Shown: positions 26,056-35,157, counted from the first letter of the stretch. The stretch: 64,000 bases of DNA from Sphingobacterium lactis (GCF_011046555.1 NZ_CP049246.1:1488001-1552000); one strand, 5' to 3'. Notes: a model not told the origin generated them from the letters alone. Numbers and translations: made by a program.

Positions 26056-26149
26056 GGTGAAATGATTTTTGGGGTTTTTATATTTTTTATACTGTTTTCT
26101 GCACCATCGTTAACTGCTCTTCCCAGAGTCTGTTAAATAATTATAGCCG

Positions 26150-26180
26150 CAAAGTTAGGTAAATGTTTTAGATTATGAAA
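26150..26180 (-). promoter_or_regulatory. Candidate promoter of prs
   Basis: On the minus strand TTTC (26177-26180), 19 bases, then TAACTTTG (26150-26157), exact at -7. Confidence 0.6.
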
Positions 26181-26411
26181 TTAGAAATGAATAGGGAAAG
26201 TTCAAGTTTGCTTGGCCTGTTGACGTAGCGGTTTGCCTTGGGGCTTGGCGCTATGCTGAAGCAACTGTTCGTTAACGGAGTAGGTGTGCAGGAACGCCAA
26301 TGCCCTGTCGCCTTTCATCGCAATTTGCCCCAACGCAACATGTGGTGTGCGAAGGCTGGCAATTGGTTTATATGCATGAGTTGCAACTCTAACAAAAAAA
26401 TAGGAAAGGGT

Positions 26412-26535
26412 GGACCTTGTCTGAGGTGCATGCGAGGTGCGACCGAGGTGTAGCCGTGGTGAATACGTGTCTATAGACACGCTCTCACCACGCTCTCAGT
26501 ACGCTCTCACCACGGTCTCATGTCGGACAAGGTCC
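26412..26535. repeat. 124-bp imperfect palindrome (long hairpin) in a non-coding spacer
   Basis: The sequence is symmetric around 26473/26474: arms of 62 bases match at 42 positions with no gaps. The outermost 10 bases (GGACCTTGTC / GACAAGGTCC) and the central 16 bases (CGTGTCTATAGACACG) are perfect. Inside, each arm repeats short units: CGAGGTG-like on the left and CGCTCTCA-like on the right. No open reading frame fits it well. It lies in the 759-base spacer between prs and the response regulator; the rest of that spacer (26536-26814) is AT-rich and shows only a 7-bp inverted repeat ATTTGGT-N8-ACCAAAT (26641-26662). Confidence 0.85.
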
Positions 26536-26814
26536 TTGTGTAATTTTAAGGGAATTATCGTTGGTTTATGGTTATGTGTCTTATAATGAGGTGATTGTAT
26601 GTTTTTTTTCTTTGAGTGCAAAATTCGCCAATAAGCGTTTATTTGGTAGTTTTGCACCAAATGTTTGCTCTAAATAGCTATTATTTGAAAAAAAAGCAGC
26701 AGCTAGTAGATGTAAAGATTGTTTTAAAGGGGATTGAAGGGGGAGGATGAAGCTGAATTTTTATTGTGAATATTTTTTAAATATATGTTCTATGAAAACT
26801 ATCATTTTTTGAGA

Positions 26815-27498
26815 TTAAAAATTCACTTTAAAGCCAATTCCCCTAATTGTTTCTATAATTAAATTTTCATCTCTTTGTAAATACTTTCTCAATCGAGAAA
26901 TGAATACATCCATGCTTCGACCTGCAAAGAAGTCATTGCTTTGCCATACCTCCTTTAATATATCATCTCTTGCAATCAGTTGGTCTTTGTGCTGAATAAG
27001 GTAAGAAAGCAATTTGTTTTCTCTTTCAGTTAATTGGATGGAACCGCTTTGAGGGTGTGTTAACAACATTTTTTCTTGGTCAAAAGTATAATTGCCTAAA
27101 GGAATAATTTGATGCAACGTCGGCTGGATTTTTGTTCTTTTTAAAATATTGTGGAGACGTAAGGTCAGCTCTTCTGGGTCGCAAGGCTTGGTCATATAAT
27201 CATCGGCTCCGATCTTCAAACCTGTTAACTTATCGATTTTCTGGTCTTTGGCAGTTAGAAAAAGGATTGGCAGTTTGGGATATGAAGAAAGGAACAATTC
27301 TGCTAGCTTAAACCCATTCATATGAGGCAGCATGACATCCAAAATTGCAATATCATATAAAGAAAGGGAATCAAGTCTATCCAGCATTTTACGCGGATCA
27401 TCTATCCATTCCACACTCATATCGGAATATTCCAGGTATTGCTGCAACATTGCTCCAAAGTCGGGATCGTCCTCAACTAATAAGACTTTATTTTCCAT
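26815..27498 (-). CDS. OmpR-family response regulator
   Basis: A 227-residue two-component regulator. The receiver domain (1-120) has the acidic pair in LLVEDDPDF, phospho-acceptor Asp54 in ILDVMLP, and Lys in DDYMTKPCDPEEL. The C-terminal winged helix (about 135-227) has LTERENKLLSYLIQHKDQLIARDDIL, GRSMDVFISRLRKYL and ETIRGIGFKVNF, which places it in the OmpR/PhoB group (RprY-like in Bacteroidota). MENK was taken as start; an upstream in-frame ATG at 27510 is possible. It overlaps the kinase gene by 11 bases, so the pair is coupled. The AT-rich composition contrasts with its neighbours. Confidence 0.93.
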   Translation of the reverse strand: MENKVLLVEDDPDFGAMLQQYLEYSDMSVEWIDDPRKMLDRLDSLSLYDIAILDVMLPHMNGFKLAELFLSSYPKLPILFLTAKDQKIDKLTGLKIGADDYMTKPCDPEELTLRLHNILKRTKIQPTLHQIIPLGNYTFDQEKMLLTHPQSGSIQLTERENKLLSYLIQHKDQLIARDDILKEVWQSNDFFAGRSMDVFISRLRKYLQRDENLIIETIRGIGFKVNF

Positions 27499-28834
27499 AC
27501 GGCAAAACAATTAAGAATTCTGAACCTAGATTAATTTGGCTCTTTACTTTGATATCTCCATTGAATTGATCTACCACCCTTTTCACGATGTTTAGTCCTA
27601 ATCCAAGACCTTTAGTATTATGGACATTGTCCCTTTGTACACGATAAAATTTCTCAAAAATATATGGCAATTCATCGGCATCAATTCCCTGTCCATTATC
27701 TACAACCTTGACATTTAACATATCATCAATAAAATCAACCGCAAGACTTACCTGAGTCGCTCCATATTTGAAACTGTTTGTTATCAAATTACTAATGATG
27801 GTTTCAAATAAAACCTTATTAACTTGAATTGTCTGTTGAGGAAAAGATAATAGATTTACTTGCCCGTTTAATTCAGTTGTCTGCAAATCGGATAATAAGT
27901 GGTTGATGTCATTTAAACCATAATCACTTTTTTCGGTTGTTACATCAGGATCAGTTAGTGGTTGTAATAATTTCTCCAATCGAAGTATCTGACGGTCTAA
28001 AATGGAGAAATTACTATCACTATGTCTTTTCTGCAAATTAATTGATGCTAACTTCATAGTAGAGATAGGTGTTCTCATTTCATGCGAGACATTGTCTACC
28101 ATATCATGGAGAACCAAAACCTGTTTCTTCTGTTTAAGAAGATTTTTATAAGTTATATAGAATATATAAAGAATGGCTATAAGAATTAGGAAGGAAGCTA
28201 CAACAAACAACAATAATTCACTAAATAAAATCCAATACAAGTTAGCTATGATAAAAGTAGTTTTTCTTGAAACCAAAAAACCATAGCTTATGATTTTTTT
28301 ATCTTCGTTAACCTGTTCATTTATCCTTTCTTTTTCTGAAGTTGACTTGGAATAGGACATTTCCCAGGTACCACTAGTTAGAGAATTTTCCAGCCCTTTA
28401 ACTTCTGAAGATTCATAAATTGTGATGTTCTTATTAAGAAGATTTCGATTTTTAGTATTAGAATATATTGAGGTTAACTCTTTTTTCACCCCAACTTGAT
28501 AGCCAAGGTCCATGAATAAGCTATCTACATATTTTTTTAATTTCCTAGATACCGTATCTGAACGATCATTGTAAAATCTTCGAACACTATCCTCATTGAT
28601 TTTATTTTCATCTAATGCAGCAAATAATTCTACATAGCTTTTGTTCTTCATGTAATAAGAATCATCGAATTTATCTACGTCATCTTCTAAGTTCTTTAAT
28701 TTTACACGAACAGTCTCGACAATCTCCTTTTGCTTCAATGCATAACTATTGACCAGAAAATAAACCTGCATACCGACCAATACTGTAAAGAGTAGCAAAA
28801 ATGACAGGATATATATAATTGGCCTTTTGTTCAT
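27488..28834 (-). CDS. Sensor histidine kinase
   Basis: A 448-residue membrane kinase. Two membrane segments (about residues 5-27 and 198-228) enclose a periplasmic sensor of about 170 residues with no recognised fold. The phospho-acceptor His251 lies in NVSHEMRTP, followed by the N box SNLITNSFKYG, G1 DNGQGID, the F box YIFEKFYRV and G2 GLGLGLNIV. MNKRP was chosen as start because it gives a normal membrane anchor and the -7 box at 28839-28846 ends just before it. It is divergent from the outer membrane barrel gene and cotranscribed with the regulator. Confidence 0.93.
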   Translation of the reverse strand: MNKRPIIYILSFLLLFTVLVGMQVYFLVNSYALKQKEIVETVRVKLKNLEDDVDKFDDSYYMKNKSYVELFAALDENKINEDSVRRFYNDRSDTVSRKLKKYVDSLFMDLGYQVGVKKELTSIYSNTKNRNLLNKNITIYESSEVKGLENSLTSGTWEMSYSKSTSEKERINEQVNEDKKIISYGFLVSRKTTFIIANLYWILFSELLLFVVASFLILIAILYIFYITYKNLLKQKKQVLVLHDMVDNVSHEMRTPISTMKLASINLQKRHSDSNFSILDRQILRLEKLLQPLTDPDVTTEKSDYGLNDINHLLSDLQTTELNGQVNLLSFPQQTIQVNKVLFETIISNLITNSFKYGATQVSLAVDFIDDMLNVKVVDNGQGIDADELPYIFEKFYRVQRDNVHNTKGLGLGLNIVKRVVDQFNGDIKVKSQINLGSEFLIVLPYGK

Positions 28835-28838
28835 AGCA

Positions 28839-28846
28839 CAAATATA
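28839..28846 (-). promoter_or_regulatory. Candidate -7 element of the kinase/regulator operon
   Basis: The minus strand reads TATATTTG, exact to consensus, ending 4 bases before the ATG at 28834, so the mRNA may be leaderless. No TTTG at -33; the direct repeats at 28862-28901 occupy that region. Confidence 0.55.
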
Positions 28847-28861
28847 GATTAAGGAATTCAA

Positions 28862-28901
28862 CATTAATGTACATTAACCTCTCATTAACCGTTTGTTAAC
28901 C
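28862..28901. promoter_or_regulatory. Direct repeats with 11-bp period, probable response regulator site
   Basis: Copies of CATTAAC(C) begin at 28862, 28872 and 28883, with a variant TGTTAACC at 28894. The last three are exactly 11 bases apart, one helical turn, as found for tandem OmpR/PhoB-type binding. They lie in the divergent promoter between the kinase/regulator operon and the barrel gene. Confidence 0.7.
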
Positions 28902-28940
28902 ATCGTTTCAAAGCCCATTCATCAATTTTGAAAAAAAACT

Positions 28941-31316
28941 ATGATGAGATTCGTTTTAATGCTACTATTATTTCCTCTATCACTGGGTGCTCAAGAGATA
29001 ATGCTCAATGGTCGTGTGTTTTCTGAACTACAAAAGCCGATCAATTCGGCTACCATCACTTTTAAAGATATCCAGACAAAACAACCCCTAACATCTGCAG
29101 TTTCTAACAATGATGGAACCTTTAAAGCAACTTTCAAAGCTCATGACAGTTTGATATTGGAAGTTTCGCATTTAAGCTTTGAAAATTACACTGAGGTCCT
29201 ATCCCCAAATTCTATCGATAGTTTGCTGATTCAACTGTATGCTAAAGGTAATCAGTTAGAGGAAGTTTCTGTCATTGGCAAAAAACCATTAATAACCCGC
29301 AAGATTGATAGATTGGTTTTTAATGTCGAGAATAGCAATATTACTTCACTTAACAGCTGGGAAATACTTAAGAAAACTCCATTGGTCAGTGTTCATGGTT
29401 CAACAATAAGTGTAAGAGGTAATTCCAATGTTAAAATACTTATTAATGAAAAACCTGTGATGCTGAGTGGTGAAGAGCTAAAGGCATTATTGGAAAGTAA
29501 CAACGGAACTGATATCGAAAGTATTGAGGTTATTACAAATCCGCCCGCAAAATATGAAGCATCTGGTTCTTCAGTCATTAATATTAAAATGAAGAAGACT
29601 AATTTATATGGCTATAAAGGTGTTCTCACAGCAAGACACACGCAAAGCGACTTTGCAAAAGAATTAATTGGGATCAGTAATTTCTTTAGGTCTGAAAAAT
29701 GGAACATCAAGGCTACCTACAATTTCATCAGTGGAACATATGCCCGATACGGGACCGATTTTATTTATTATCCAAAGGACGAAACGGAATGGAAAACAGA
29801 ATTGAACAGGGTAGACCACGCAAAGAAACAAAACAGCTATTCAATTGGGGCCGACTACTCAATCGATAGTACAATAACCCTTTCTTTTGGAATCGATGGA
29901 TATTATGACCCTAAAACTTATGGATATTATAATGTACCAACTAATATTTCAAACAATAGTGGAACTGTGATTTCTAGATATCAAACGCTCAATGACCATA
30001 TCCGAACTAATAAGAATAATAATTTCTATACCCAATTAAGTAAAGTATGGTCAGAAAACAAAAAGCTGGATTGGACAAACTATGCCTCCTTCAGCAACAG
30101 TACTCATTGGCAAGATATACAGACCCATCTCAACTTTTTAAATGAGCCAAAGGACACATCTCATTTTAGTACTGATAATATAAATAAAATCCAGATGTAT
30201 GCAAGCCAAATGGACCTATCAAATTCATGGAAAGGGGTTGGTTTGGAGTATGGTGCGAAATACAGCTTCGTTAAGACCCAAAGTGATTTGCAATTCCAAG
30301 AAATGGGTAATGGAACTATGCAACATATACCTGAAAAAAGCAATCTCTTCAATTATAAAGAACATAATATATCAGCCTATGCATCAGGTAGCTATTCTTA
30401 TAAAAGATGGCAGTGGAAAGTAGGATTGCGAGCTGAACAAACTTTGTTAAATGGTACTGTTGAACCAAGCCTGGATATTAATAAACAAAATTATCTAGAA
30501 TTTTTTCCTACTTTCTACATGCAATATAATCTTGAAAAAGCCGGGCAGATAGGTTTTTCATATGGAAAGCGGATCAGCAGACCTTCATACACTTGGTTGA
30601 ACCCTGCAAAGTCATTTTACAACCTTTTCTCCTATTTTCAGGGAGACCCCAGACTTCGAGCAACCCTTGGCCATAATCTCAGCTTGAATTACACCATAAA
30701 GAATTGGAATATCGACCTTTTCTATCAATATGAAAAATGGCCAAATATGGAAATTTCATTTCAAAACAACGAGACAAATGAGCTGGTCTATAAATATACC
30801 AATATCCGAAAAAGAGAGTTGGGTGGTCTGAGTATAAACAAGAATTTTTTGCTCTACAAATCTTGGCAACTTCAGACGGATCTAACCGGTTATTTCCATG
30901 AAAACCAATTCATTGGAATGGATCAACAATTATACTTTAATAATGTATTCTTTTTTAACAGTCGAATTAATACGAGTCTGGTTATTGACCCGAAATCTAA
31001 GTGGAATTTGGAGGTTGGATATAACTTCTACTCTCCTTCTATCCAAGGTCCATTCACGATATCATCTTTTTCCAGTACGTATTTAACAACATCAAGAAAA
31101 TTCTTCAAGGAACGGTTAGAGCTCGGTCTTTCCTTTATGGACATTTTTAAAGATGAAGGGACCACTATCAGAACGCGTTACGCCGATCAAAACAATTACT
31201 TTTTAGATTATGCTGATGCATGTAGAATTGTCGGAACCCTTAAATATTCCTTCGGGAACCAGACTTTGAAAAATGGAAAGTCAGTGAAACAGGCAGAAGA
31301 AAGAGGAAGGTTTTGA
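28941..31316 (+). CDS. TonB-receptor-like outer membrane beta-barrel protein
   Basis: A 791-residue outer membrane protein with a signal peptide (cleavage after LGAQ near residue 17), a carboxypeptidase-regulatory-like beta domain (about 20-105, MLNGRVFSELQKPINSATITF), a plug (about 110-225, with VSVHGSTISVRGNSNVKILIN and IESIEVITNPPAKYEASGSS) and a barrel ending in aromatic-rich strands. It resembles the plug-plus-barrel family without a SusD partner. AT-rich codon use like the adjacent kinase and regulator suggests joint acquisition. The promoter lies next to the 11-bp repeats. Substrate unknown. Confidence 0.85.
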   Translation: MMRFVLMLLLFPLSLGAQEIMLNGRVFSELQKPINSATITFKDIQTKQPLTSAVSNNDGTFKATFKAHDSLILEVSHLSFENYTEVLSPNSIDSLLIQLYAKGNQLEEVSVIGKKPLITRKIDRLVFNVENSNITSLNSWEILKKTPLVSVHGSTISVRGNSNVKILINEKPVMLSGEELKALLESNNGTDIESIEVITNPPAKYEASGSSVINIKMKKTNLYGYKGVLTARHTQSDFAKELIGISNFFRSEKWNIKATYNFISGTYARYGTDFIYYPKDETEWKTELNRVDHAKKQNSYSIGADYSIDSTITLSFGIDGYYDPKTYGYYNVPTNISNNSGTVISRYQTLNDHIRTNKNNNFYTQLSKVWSENKKLDWTNYASFSNSTHWQDIQTHLNFLNEPKDTSHFSTDNINKIQMYASQMDLSNSWKGVGLEYGAKYSFVKTQSDLQFQEMGNGTMQHIPEKSNLFNYKEHNISAYASGSYSYKRWQWKVGLRAEQTLLNGTVEPSLDINKQNYLEFFPTFYMQYNLEKAGQIGFSYGKRISRPSYTWLNPAKSFYNLFSYFQGDPRLRATLGHNLSLNYTIKNWNIDLFYQYEKWPNMEISFQNNETNELVYKYTNIRKRELGGLSINKNFLLYKSWQLQTDLTGYFHENQFIGMDQQLYFNNVFFFNSRINTSLVIDPKSKWNLEVGYNFYSPSIQGPFTISSFSSTYLTTSRKFFKERLELGLSFMDIFKDEGTTIRTRYADQNNYFLDYADACRIVGTLKYSFGNQTLKNGKSVKQAEERGRF

Positions 31317-31640
31317 TCTTTAAAAATAATACTTATATGGTAAAATAAACCTATATATGGATTACCGGGCATACAAATAAAACATATTAGTGATCCACTT
31401 AAAGTATGGAAATAACTACTTCAACAGTATAAATCGAAAAATATCAGGGGATATAATGTTTAAAAATATTGAATACCGGGAAAAGTCTACCTGGCTGCGT
31501 AGTTGCGGGTTAGAAAGCCGAAACTTTCAATCTCGAACTAAGCTGAGCAACTGCCATTTAATATTTTTTAAATATTAAAAAATGAAATAAAAAAATGAGT
31601 ATTGAAGGCAGTTTCCTTGCCAGAATTAGCAGAGGAATTT

Positions 31641-31677
31641 CCAAAAATTCCCGGCCGCCCGCCGGGGCAAATTTTGG
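31641..31677. repeat. GC-rich imperfect inverted repeat in AT-rich spacer
   Basis: CCAAAA at 31641 pairs with TTTTGG ending at 31677, and 10 of the 12 outer positions pair around a core rich in CCGG. It sits just downstream of the tRNA-Gln terminator. The rest of the spacer 31317-31640 shows no gene. Confidence 0.45.
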
Positions 31678-31686
31678 GGCGAAAAA

Positions 31687-31714
31687 AAAAGCTTCGATTT
31701 TCATCGAAGCTTTT
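31687..31714 (-). terminator. Terminator of tRNA-Gln
   Basis: A perfect stem GCTTCGAT / ATCGAAGC with a 4-base loop, flanked by A and T runs; the run of nine A at 31682-31690 gives a U tail on the minus strand. Confidence 0.9.
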
Positions 31715-31721
31715 CGTTTGG

Positions 31722-31792
31722 TTGCCCGACCTGGATTCGAACCAAGACAAACGGCACCAAAAACCGTCGTACTACCATTATACTATCGGGCA
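31722..31792 (-). tRNA. tRNA-Gln (UUG)
   Basis: Reading the minus strand, the acceptor stem TGCCCGA / TCGGGCA, a D arm with AATGGTAGTA, an anticodon stem ACGGT / GCCGT around loop TTTTGGT with anticodon TTG, and a T arm with GGTTCGAATCC are all visible. CCA is encoded just beyond the discriminator A (31719-31721). It has a consensus promoter and its own terminator. The 3' end points toward the AT-rich island. Confidence 0.96.
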
Positions 31793-31835
31793 ATCCTTTT
31801 ATGTTTTGTCGCTAGGTTGTTCCCTTTTGACGATG

Positions 31836-31866
31836 CAAATATACGTCGAGTTTTCTATTCTGCAAA
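31836..31866 (-). promoter_or_regulatory. Consensus promoter of tRNA-Gln
   Basis: On the minus strand TTTG (31863-31866), 19 bases, then TATATTTG (31836-31843), exact at both boxes. The transcript would start about 40 bases before the mature 5' end. Confidence 0.85.
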
Positions 31867-32054
31867 TAAAAAATACGTTTAATTATTAAATATACTGATT
31901 TTCAGTCCAATATTTTTTCACGTTATCGGTGCTGTTTGGTATGTCAACGGCATTTGCTGGATTTTAAACGGATAAATTAGAAACTATTTCGGCAATTATA
32001 ATTTGTAATCCTTATTTTCGAAGCAGATTTATTAGAAAAACCTTCTATATTTTT

Positions 32055-35000
32055 ATGAACTATAACAAAATCAATAATCTGTTGGGATGGGCGGTAGGAA
32101 TCATCGCTACCTTGACATACATATTGACACTAGAAAAGACAACGAGTTGGTGGGATACCGGTGAGTTTATTGCATCGGCGTATAAATTGCAGATCGTGCA
32201 TCAACCTGGAGCACCATTATTCTTGATGATCCAGAACCTGTTCTCGAATTTTGCGATGGGTGATAACACGCGGATTGCCTACTGGATGAACATCGGATCT
32301 GCAGTATGTAGTGGATTGACCATTACCTTCCTCTTCTGGACGATCACTGCTTTGGCGAGAAAAGCCTACCTGCACTTGAATAAAGAAGAAGTCCTCAACC
32401 AGGCCAACCTGATCAAGATCATGGGTGCTGGCGTTGTCGGAGCTTTAGCCTATACCTTTTCCGATACATTCTGGTTTTCAGCGGTGGAGTCCGAGGTATA
32501 TGCGATGTCTTCCCTGTGTACAGCAGTTGTATTCTGGGCCATCCTGAAATGGGAAGCACGTGCCGATGAGCCTGGTGCCGACCGTTGGTTATTATTGATT
32601 GCGTATGTGATGGGACTTTCCATTGGGGTTCACCTCTTGAACCTTTTGGTTATTCCGGCAATTGCCTTGGTGATCTACTTCCGCAAAGCGAAGCAGGTGA
32701 CCGGTATGGGGGTTGCCAAAGCCTTACTCTTGGGGGTTGTCGTCCTGGGTTTTGTGCTGTGGGGCGTTATCCAGTATGTTATTAAGTTTGCCGCATTCTC
32801 CGACCTGTTTTTCGTGAACAGCCTGGGTATGCCATTCGGATCCGGCGTGACTTTCTTTGCGCTGTTGTTGGTTGGTCTATTGGTATTCGGTCTGTGGTAT
32901 TCCCACAAGAACCTGAAATATATATTGAACATTTCCCTGTTAAGTTTGGTGTTGATCCTTTTCGGATACAGTTCATTTTCCATGATCCTGATCCGTGCAA
33001 AAGCAGATCCAACCTTGAATAACAGTGATCCTGACAATGCCTTTACGTTCTTGAGTTACCTGAACCGGGAGCAGTATGGTGATGAGCCGTTGATGAAAGG
33101 TCGTTATTTCGATGCGCAGCCAACGGAAATCTTCAACACGGGCAATGTGTACCGTAAGGACGGTAATAAATATGTCGTTGCCAAACAGAAATTCGATTAT
33201 AAATGGAGCCGGACAACCTTGTTTCCGCGTATCTATTCCGATAAACATTCCGGTTACTACCGTGATTTCTTGAACCTTGGACCAACGGAAGAACCTACCA
33301 TGGTGGATAACCTGAAGTTCTTCTTCGGTTATCAGATCGGGGAGATGTACAGCCGTTATTTCATGTGGAACTTTGTGGGTCGCCAGAACGATCATCAAGG
33401 GCCGGGATCCTTCTCCGAAGGAAACTGGATCTCCGGGATCAAACCTATCGACAACATTCGATTGGGCGGTCAATACGCCCTTCCGGAATCCGAGAAAAAC
33501 AATGCCGGTCGAAATACCTATTTCTTCCTGCCGCTGATCTTGGGGATCCTGGGTGCCATTTGGCACTTCAATAAGCAGCAAAGAGGAGCAGCCGTTGTTG
33601 CCCTATTGTTCTTCTTTACGGGATTGGCCATCGTGCTATACCTGAACCAAACACCAATGCAGCCACGTGAGCGTGATTATGCCTATGCAGGATCGTTCTA
33701 TGCATTCTGTATCTGGATCGGTTTCGGCGTGATTTGGCTTGCCGACCTGATCGGTAAAAAGGTGAATACCAAGAACGCTGCAATCGGCGCAACTGCCGTA
33801 GCGACCTTGGCCGGACCGGTATTAATGGCTAGCCAGAACTGGGATGACCACGACCGCTCGGAGAAATTCCTTGCCCGGGATATGGCAAAGAATTACCTAG
33901 AATCCTGTGCACCGAATGCAATCCTCTTCTCCTACGGAGATAATGATACCTACCCGCTATGGTATGTTCAGGAAGTCGAAGGCTTCCGTACGGACGTTCG
34001 CGTCGTCAACCTTAGTTTATTGAGCTCCGATTGGTACATGCGTCAGATGATGCAGAAAGTGAATGACGCTGATGCGTTGCCGATCAACATCGATCCGGAA
34101 AAAGTAAAGGATGGTGTCCGTGATGTCATCTATTACAACGATCTGAATATCCCGGGACACGTGGATGTGGAAGACCTATTGACGATCATGCTTTCCGATG
34201 ATCAGCAATATAAGGTGCAACTGCAGAGTGGCGACTGGGCCAATATCCTGCCGACCAAGAAAATGCAATATAAAGTGGACAAACAAGCTGTCCTAGCAAA
34301 TAATGTGGTACCTAAAGGATGGGAATCAACCATCGTCGATACCATGCAATGGACATTCCCGGGCGGTATCATCAGCCGTGCGGACCTTTCCATCATGGCG
34401 ATCTTGGCGAACAACAACTGGAAACGTCCGGTTTACTTCACGACGACCACACCTGAGGAAAACTTTATCGGCCTTGGAAAATACATGATCTCCGAAGGTT
34501 TTGCCATGCGCCTGATGCCGGTGGATACCGGTGCTGAAGGGGCAGATGGCAGCTTGGTGCTGGATGCCGAAGGTACCTATAACAACATCATCAATAAGTT
34601 CCAATGGGGTAATATCGCTCATGCGAAATACCTGGATCCGGATTCCTACCGCTACATCAGTATGTACGCAGGAACCATCTTCGGTGAGACCGCGCAGAAA
34701 CTGATCTTCCAAGGGAAACAGGATATGGCGAAGAAATTGGTGAACAATGCCTACGAAAACCTACCGAAGAAAGTGTACCTGATGTCTGAAGCATTTTCGT
34801 ATGCTTCCCTGATCGATGCCATGTATAAAGTAGGGGAAGTGCAGAAAGCCAACGAGATTGCAAAACGCAATTTGACGTTCATCCGTGAGAATATGGCCTA
34901 CTACATGAACATTGCCGAAACCAAGCCGAATTTGGAAACACGCAACATGCGCTTTGGTTTGGCAGCCATTCAGAATTACCAGCGTATCCTGGAGGCCGCA

Positions 35001-35078
35001 CAGCAGAAAGAGCTGTTGAATGAGGTCAACAAGATCTATGAGGTGTACAGACCATTGTACGAAGCCGCACAGAACTAA
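32055..35078 (+). CDS. GT117/DUF2723-family membrane glycosyltransferase-like protein
   Basis: A 1007-residue inner membrane protein. About a dozen membrane helices fill residues 1-590, and a soluble periplasmic C-terminal half follows. The opening motif TTSWWDTGEFIASAYKLQIVHQPGAPLF, with its acidic residues, is the hallmark of the DUF2723 (GT117) family, GT-C-type enzymes assumed to use polyprenyl-linked sugars; QPRERDYAYAGSF in the middle is also typical. The acceptor is not known. The gene is monocistronic, with a strong terminator at 35099-35157. Confidence 0.9.
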   Translation: MNYNKINNLLGWAVGIIATLTYILTLEKTTSWWDTGEFIASAYKLQIVHQPGAPLFLMIQNLFSNFAMGDNTRIAYWMNIGSAVCSGLTITFLFWTITALARKAYLHLNKEEVLNQANLIKIMGAGVVGALAYTFSDTFWFSAVESEVYAMSSLCTAVVFWAILKWEARADEPGADRWLLLIAYVMGLSIGVHLLNLLVIPAIALVIYFRKAKQVTGMGVAKALLLGVVVLGFVLWGVIQYVIKFAAFSDLFFVNSLGMPFGSGVTFFALLLVGLLVFGLWYSHKNLKYILNISLLSLVLILFGYSSFSMILIRAKADPTLNNSDPDNAFTFLSYLNREQYGDEPLMKGRYFDAQPTEIFNTGNVYRKDGNKYVVAKQKFDYKWSRTTLFPRIYSDKHSGYYRDFLNLGPTEEPTMVDNLKFFFGYQIGEMYSRYFMWNFVGRQNDHQGPGSFSEGNWISGIKPIDNIRLGGQYALPESEKNNAGRNTYFFLPLILGILGAIWHFNKQQRGAAVVALLFFFTGLAIVLYLNQTPMQPRERDYAYAGSFYAFCIWIGFGVIWLADLIGKKVNTKNAAIGATAVATLAGPVLMASQNWDDHDRSEKFLARDMAKNYLESCAPNAILFSYGDNDTYPLWYVQEVEGFRTDVRVVNLSLLSSDWYMRQMMQKVNDADALPINIDPEKVKDGVRDVIYYNDLNIPGHVDVEDLLTIMLSDDQQYKVQLQSGDWANILPTKKMQYKVDKQAVLANNVVPKGWESTIVDTMQWTFPGGIISRADLSIMAILANNNWKRPVYFTTTTPEENFIGLGKYMISEGFAMRLMPVDTGAEGADGSLVLDAEGTYNNIINKFQWGNIAHAKYLDPDSYRYISMYAGTIFGETAQKLIFQGKQDMAKKLVNNAYENLPKKVYLMSEAFSYASLIDAMYKVGEVQKANEIAKRNLTFIRENMAYYMNIAETKPNLETRNMRFGLAAIQNYQRILEAAQQKELLNEVNKIYEVYRPLYEAAQN

Positions 35079-35098
35079 CGCATACCAAAGATATAGGC

Positions 35099-35157
35099 AA
35101 CCCGCCGTCTCCGCCCTGATCAAGAAAGCTTCAGGATAGAGACGGCGGGTTTCTTTT
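35099..35157 (+). terminator. Terminator of the GT117 gene
   Basis: A 13-bp stem AACCCGCCGTCTC (35099-35111) / GAGACGGCGGGTT (35139-35151) with a small inner stem CCTGA/TCAGG, followed by a T tract. Confidence 0.92.

Noticed and set aside
26202-26480. A 92-codon open frame on the minus strand in the prs-regulator spacer
   Set aside because: It begins inside the long palindrome, has no recognisable domain, no promoter, and its composition is that of the spacer. A gene remnant cannot be excluded.
26400-26540. CRISPR array or insertion sequence at the palindrome
   Set aside because: Repeats are too short and irregular for CRISPR, there are no spacers of constant length, and no transposase frame is present.
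26647-26654. Consensus -7 box TAGTTTTG on the + strand in the spacer
   Set aside because: No gene or structured transcript lies downstream on that strand and there is no -33 box at proper spacing.
26056-31720. tRNA-integrated genomic island with att sites
   Set aside because: Only composition and position support it; no integrase and no duplicate of the tRNA 3' end were found at the left edge, so it is reported as a possibility, not a feature.
31595-31889. Two overlapping open frames of 95 codons on the + strand, with VARPGFEPRQ-type and LPDLDSNQD-type peptides
   Set aside because: These peptides are translations of the antisense strand of tRNA-Gln, a well-known annotation artefact.
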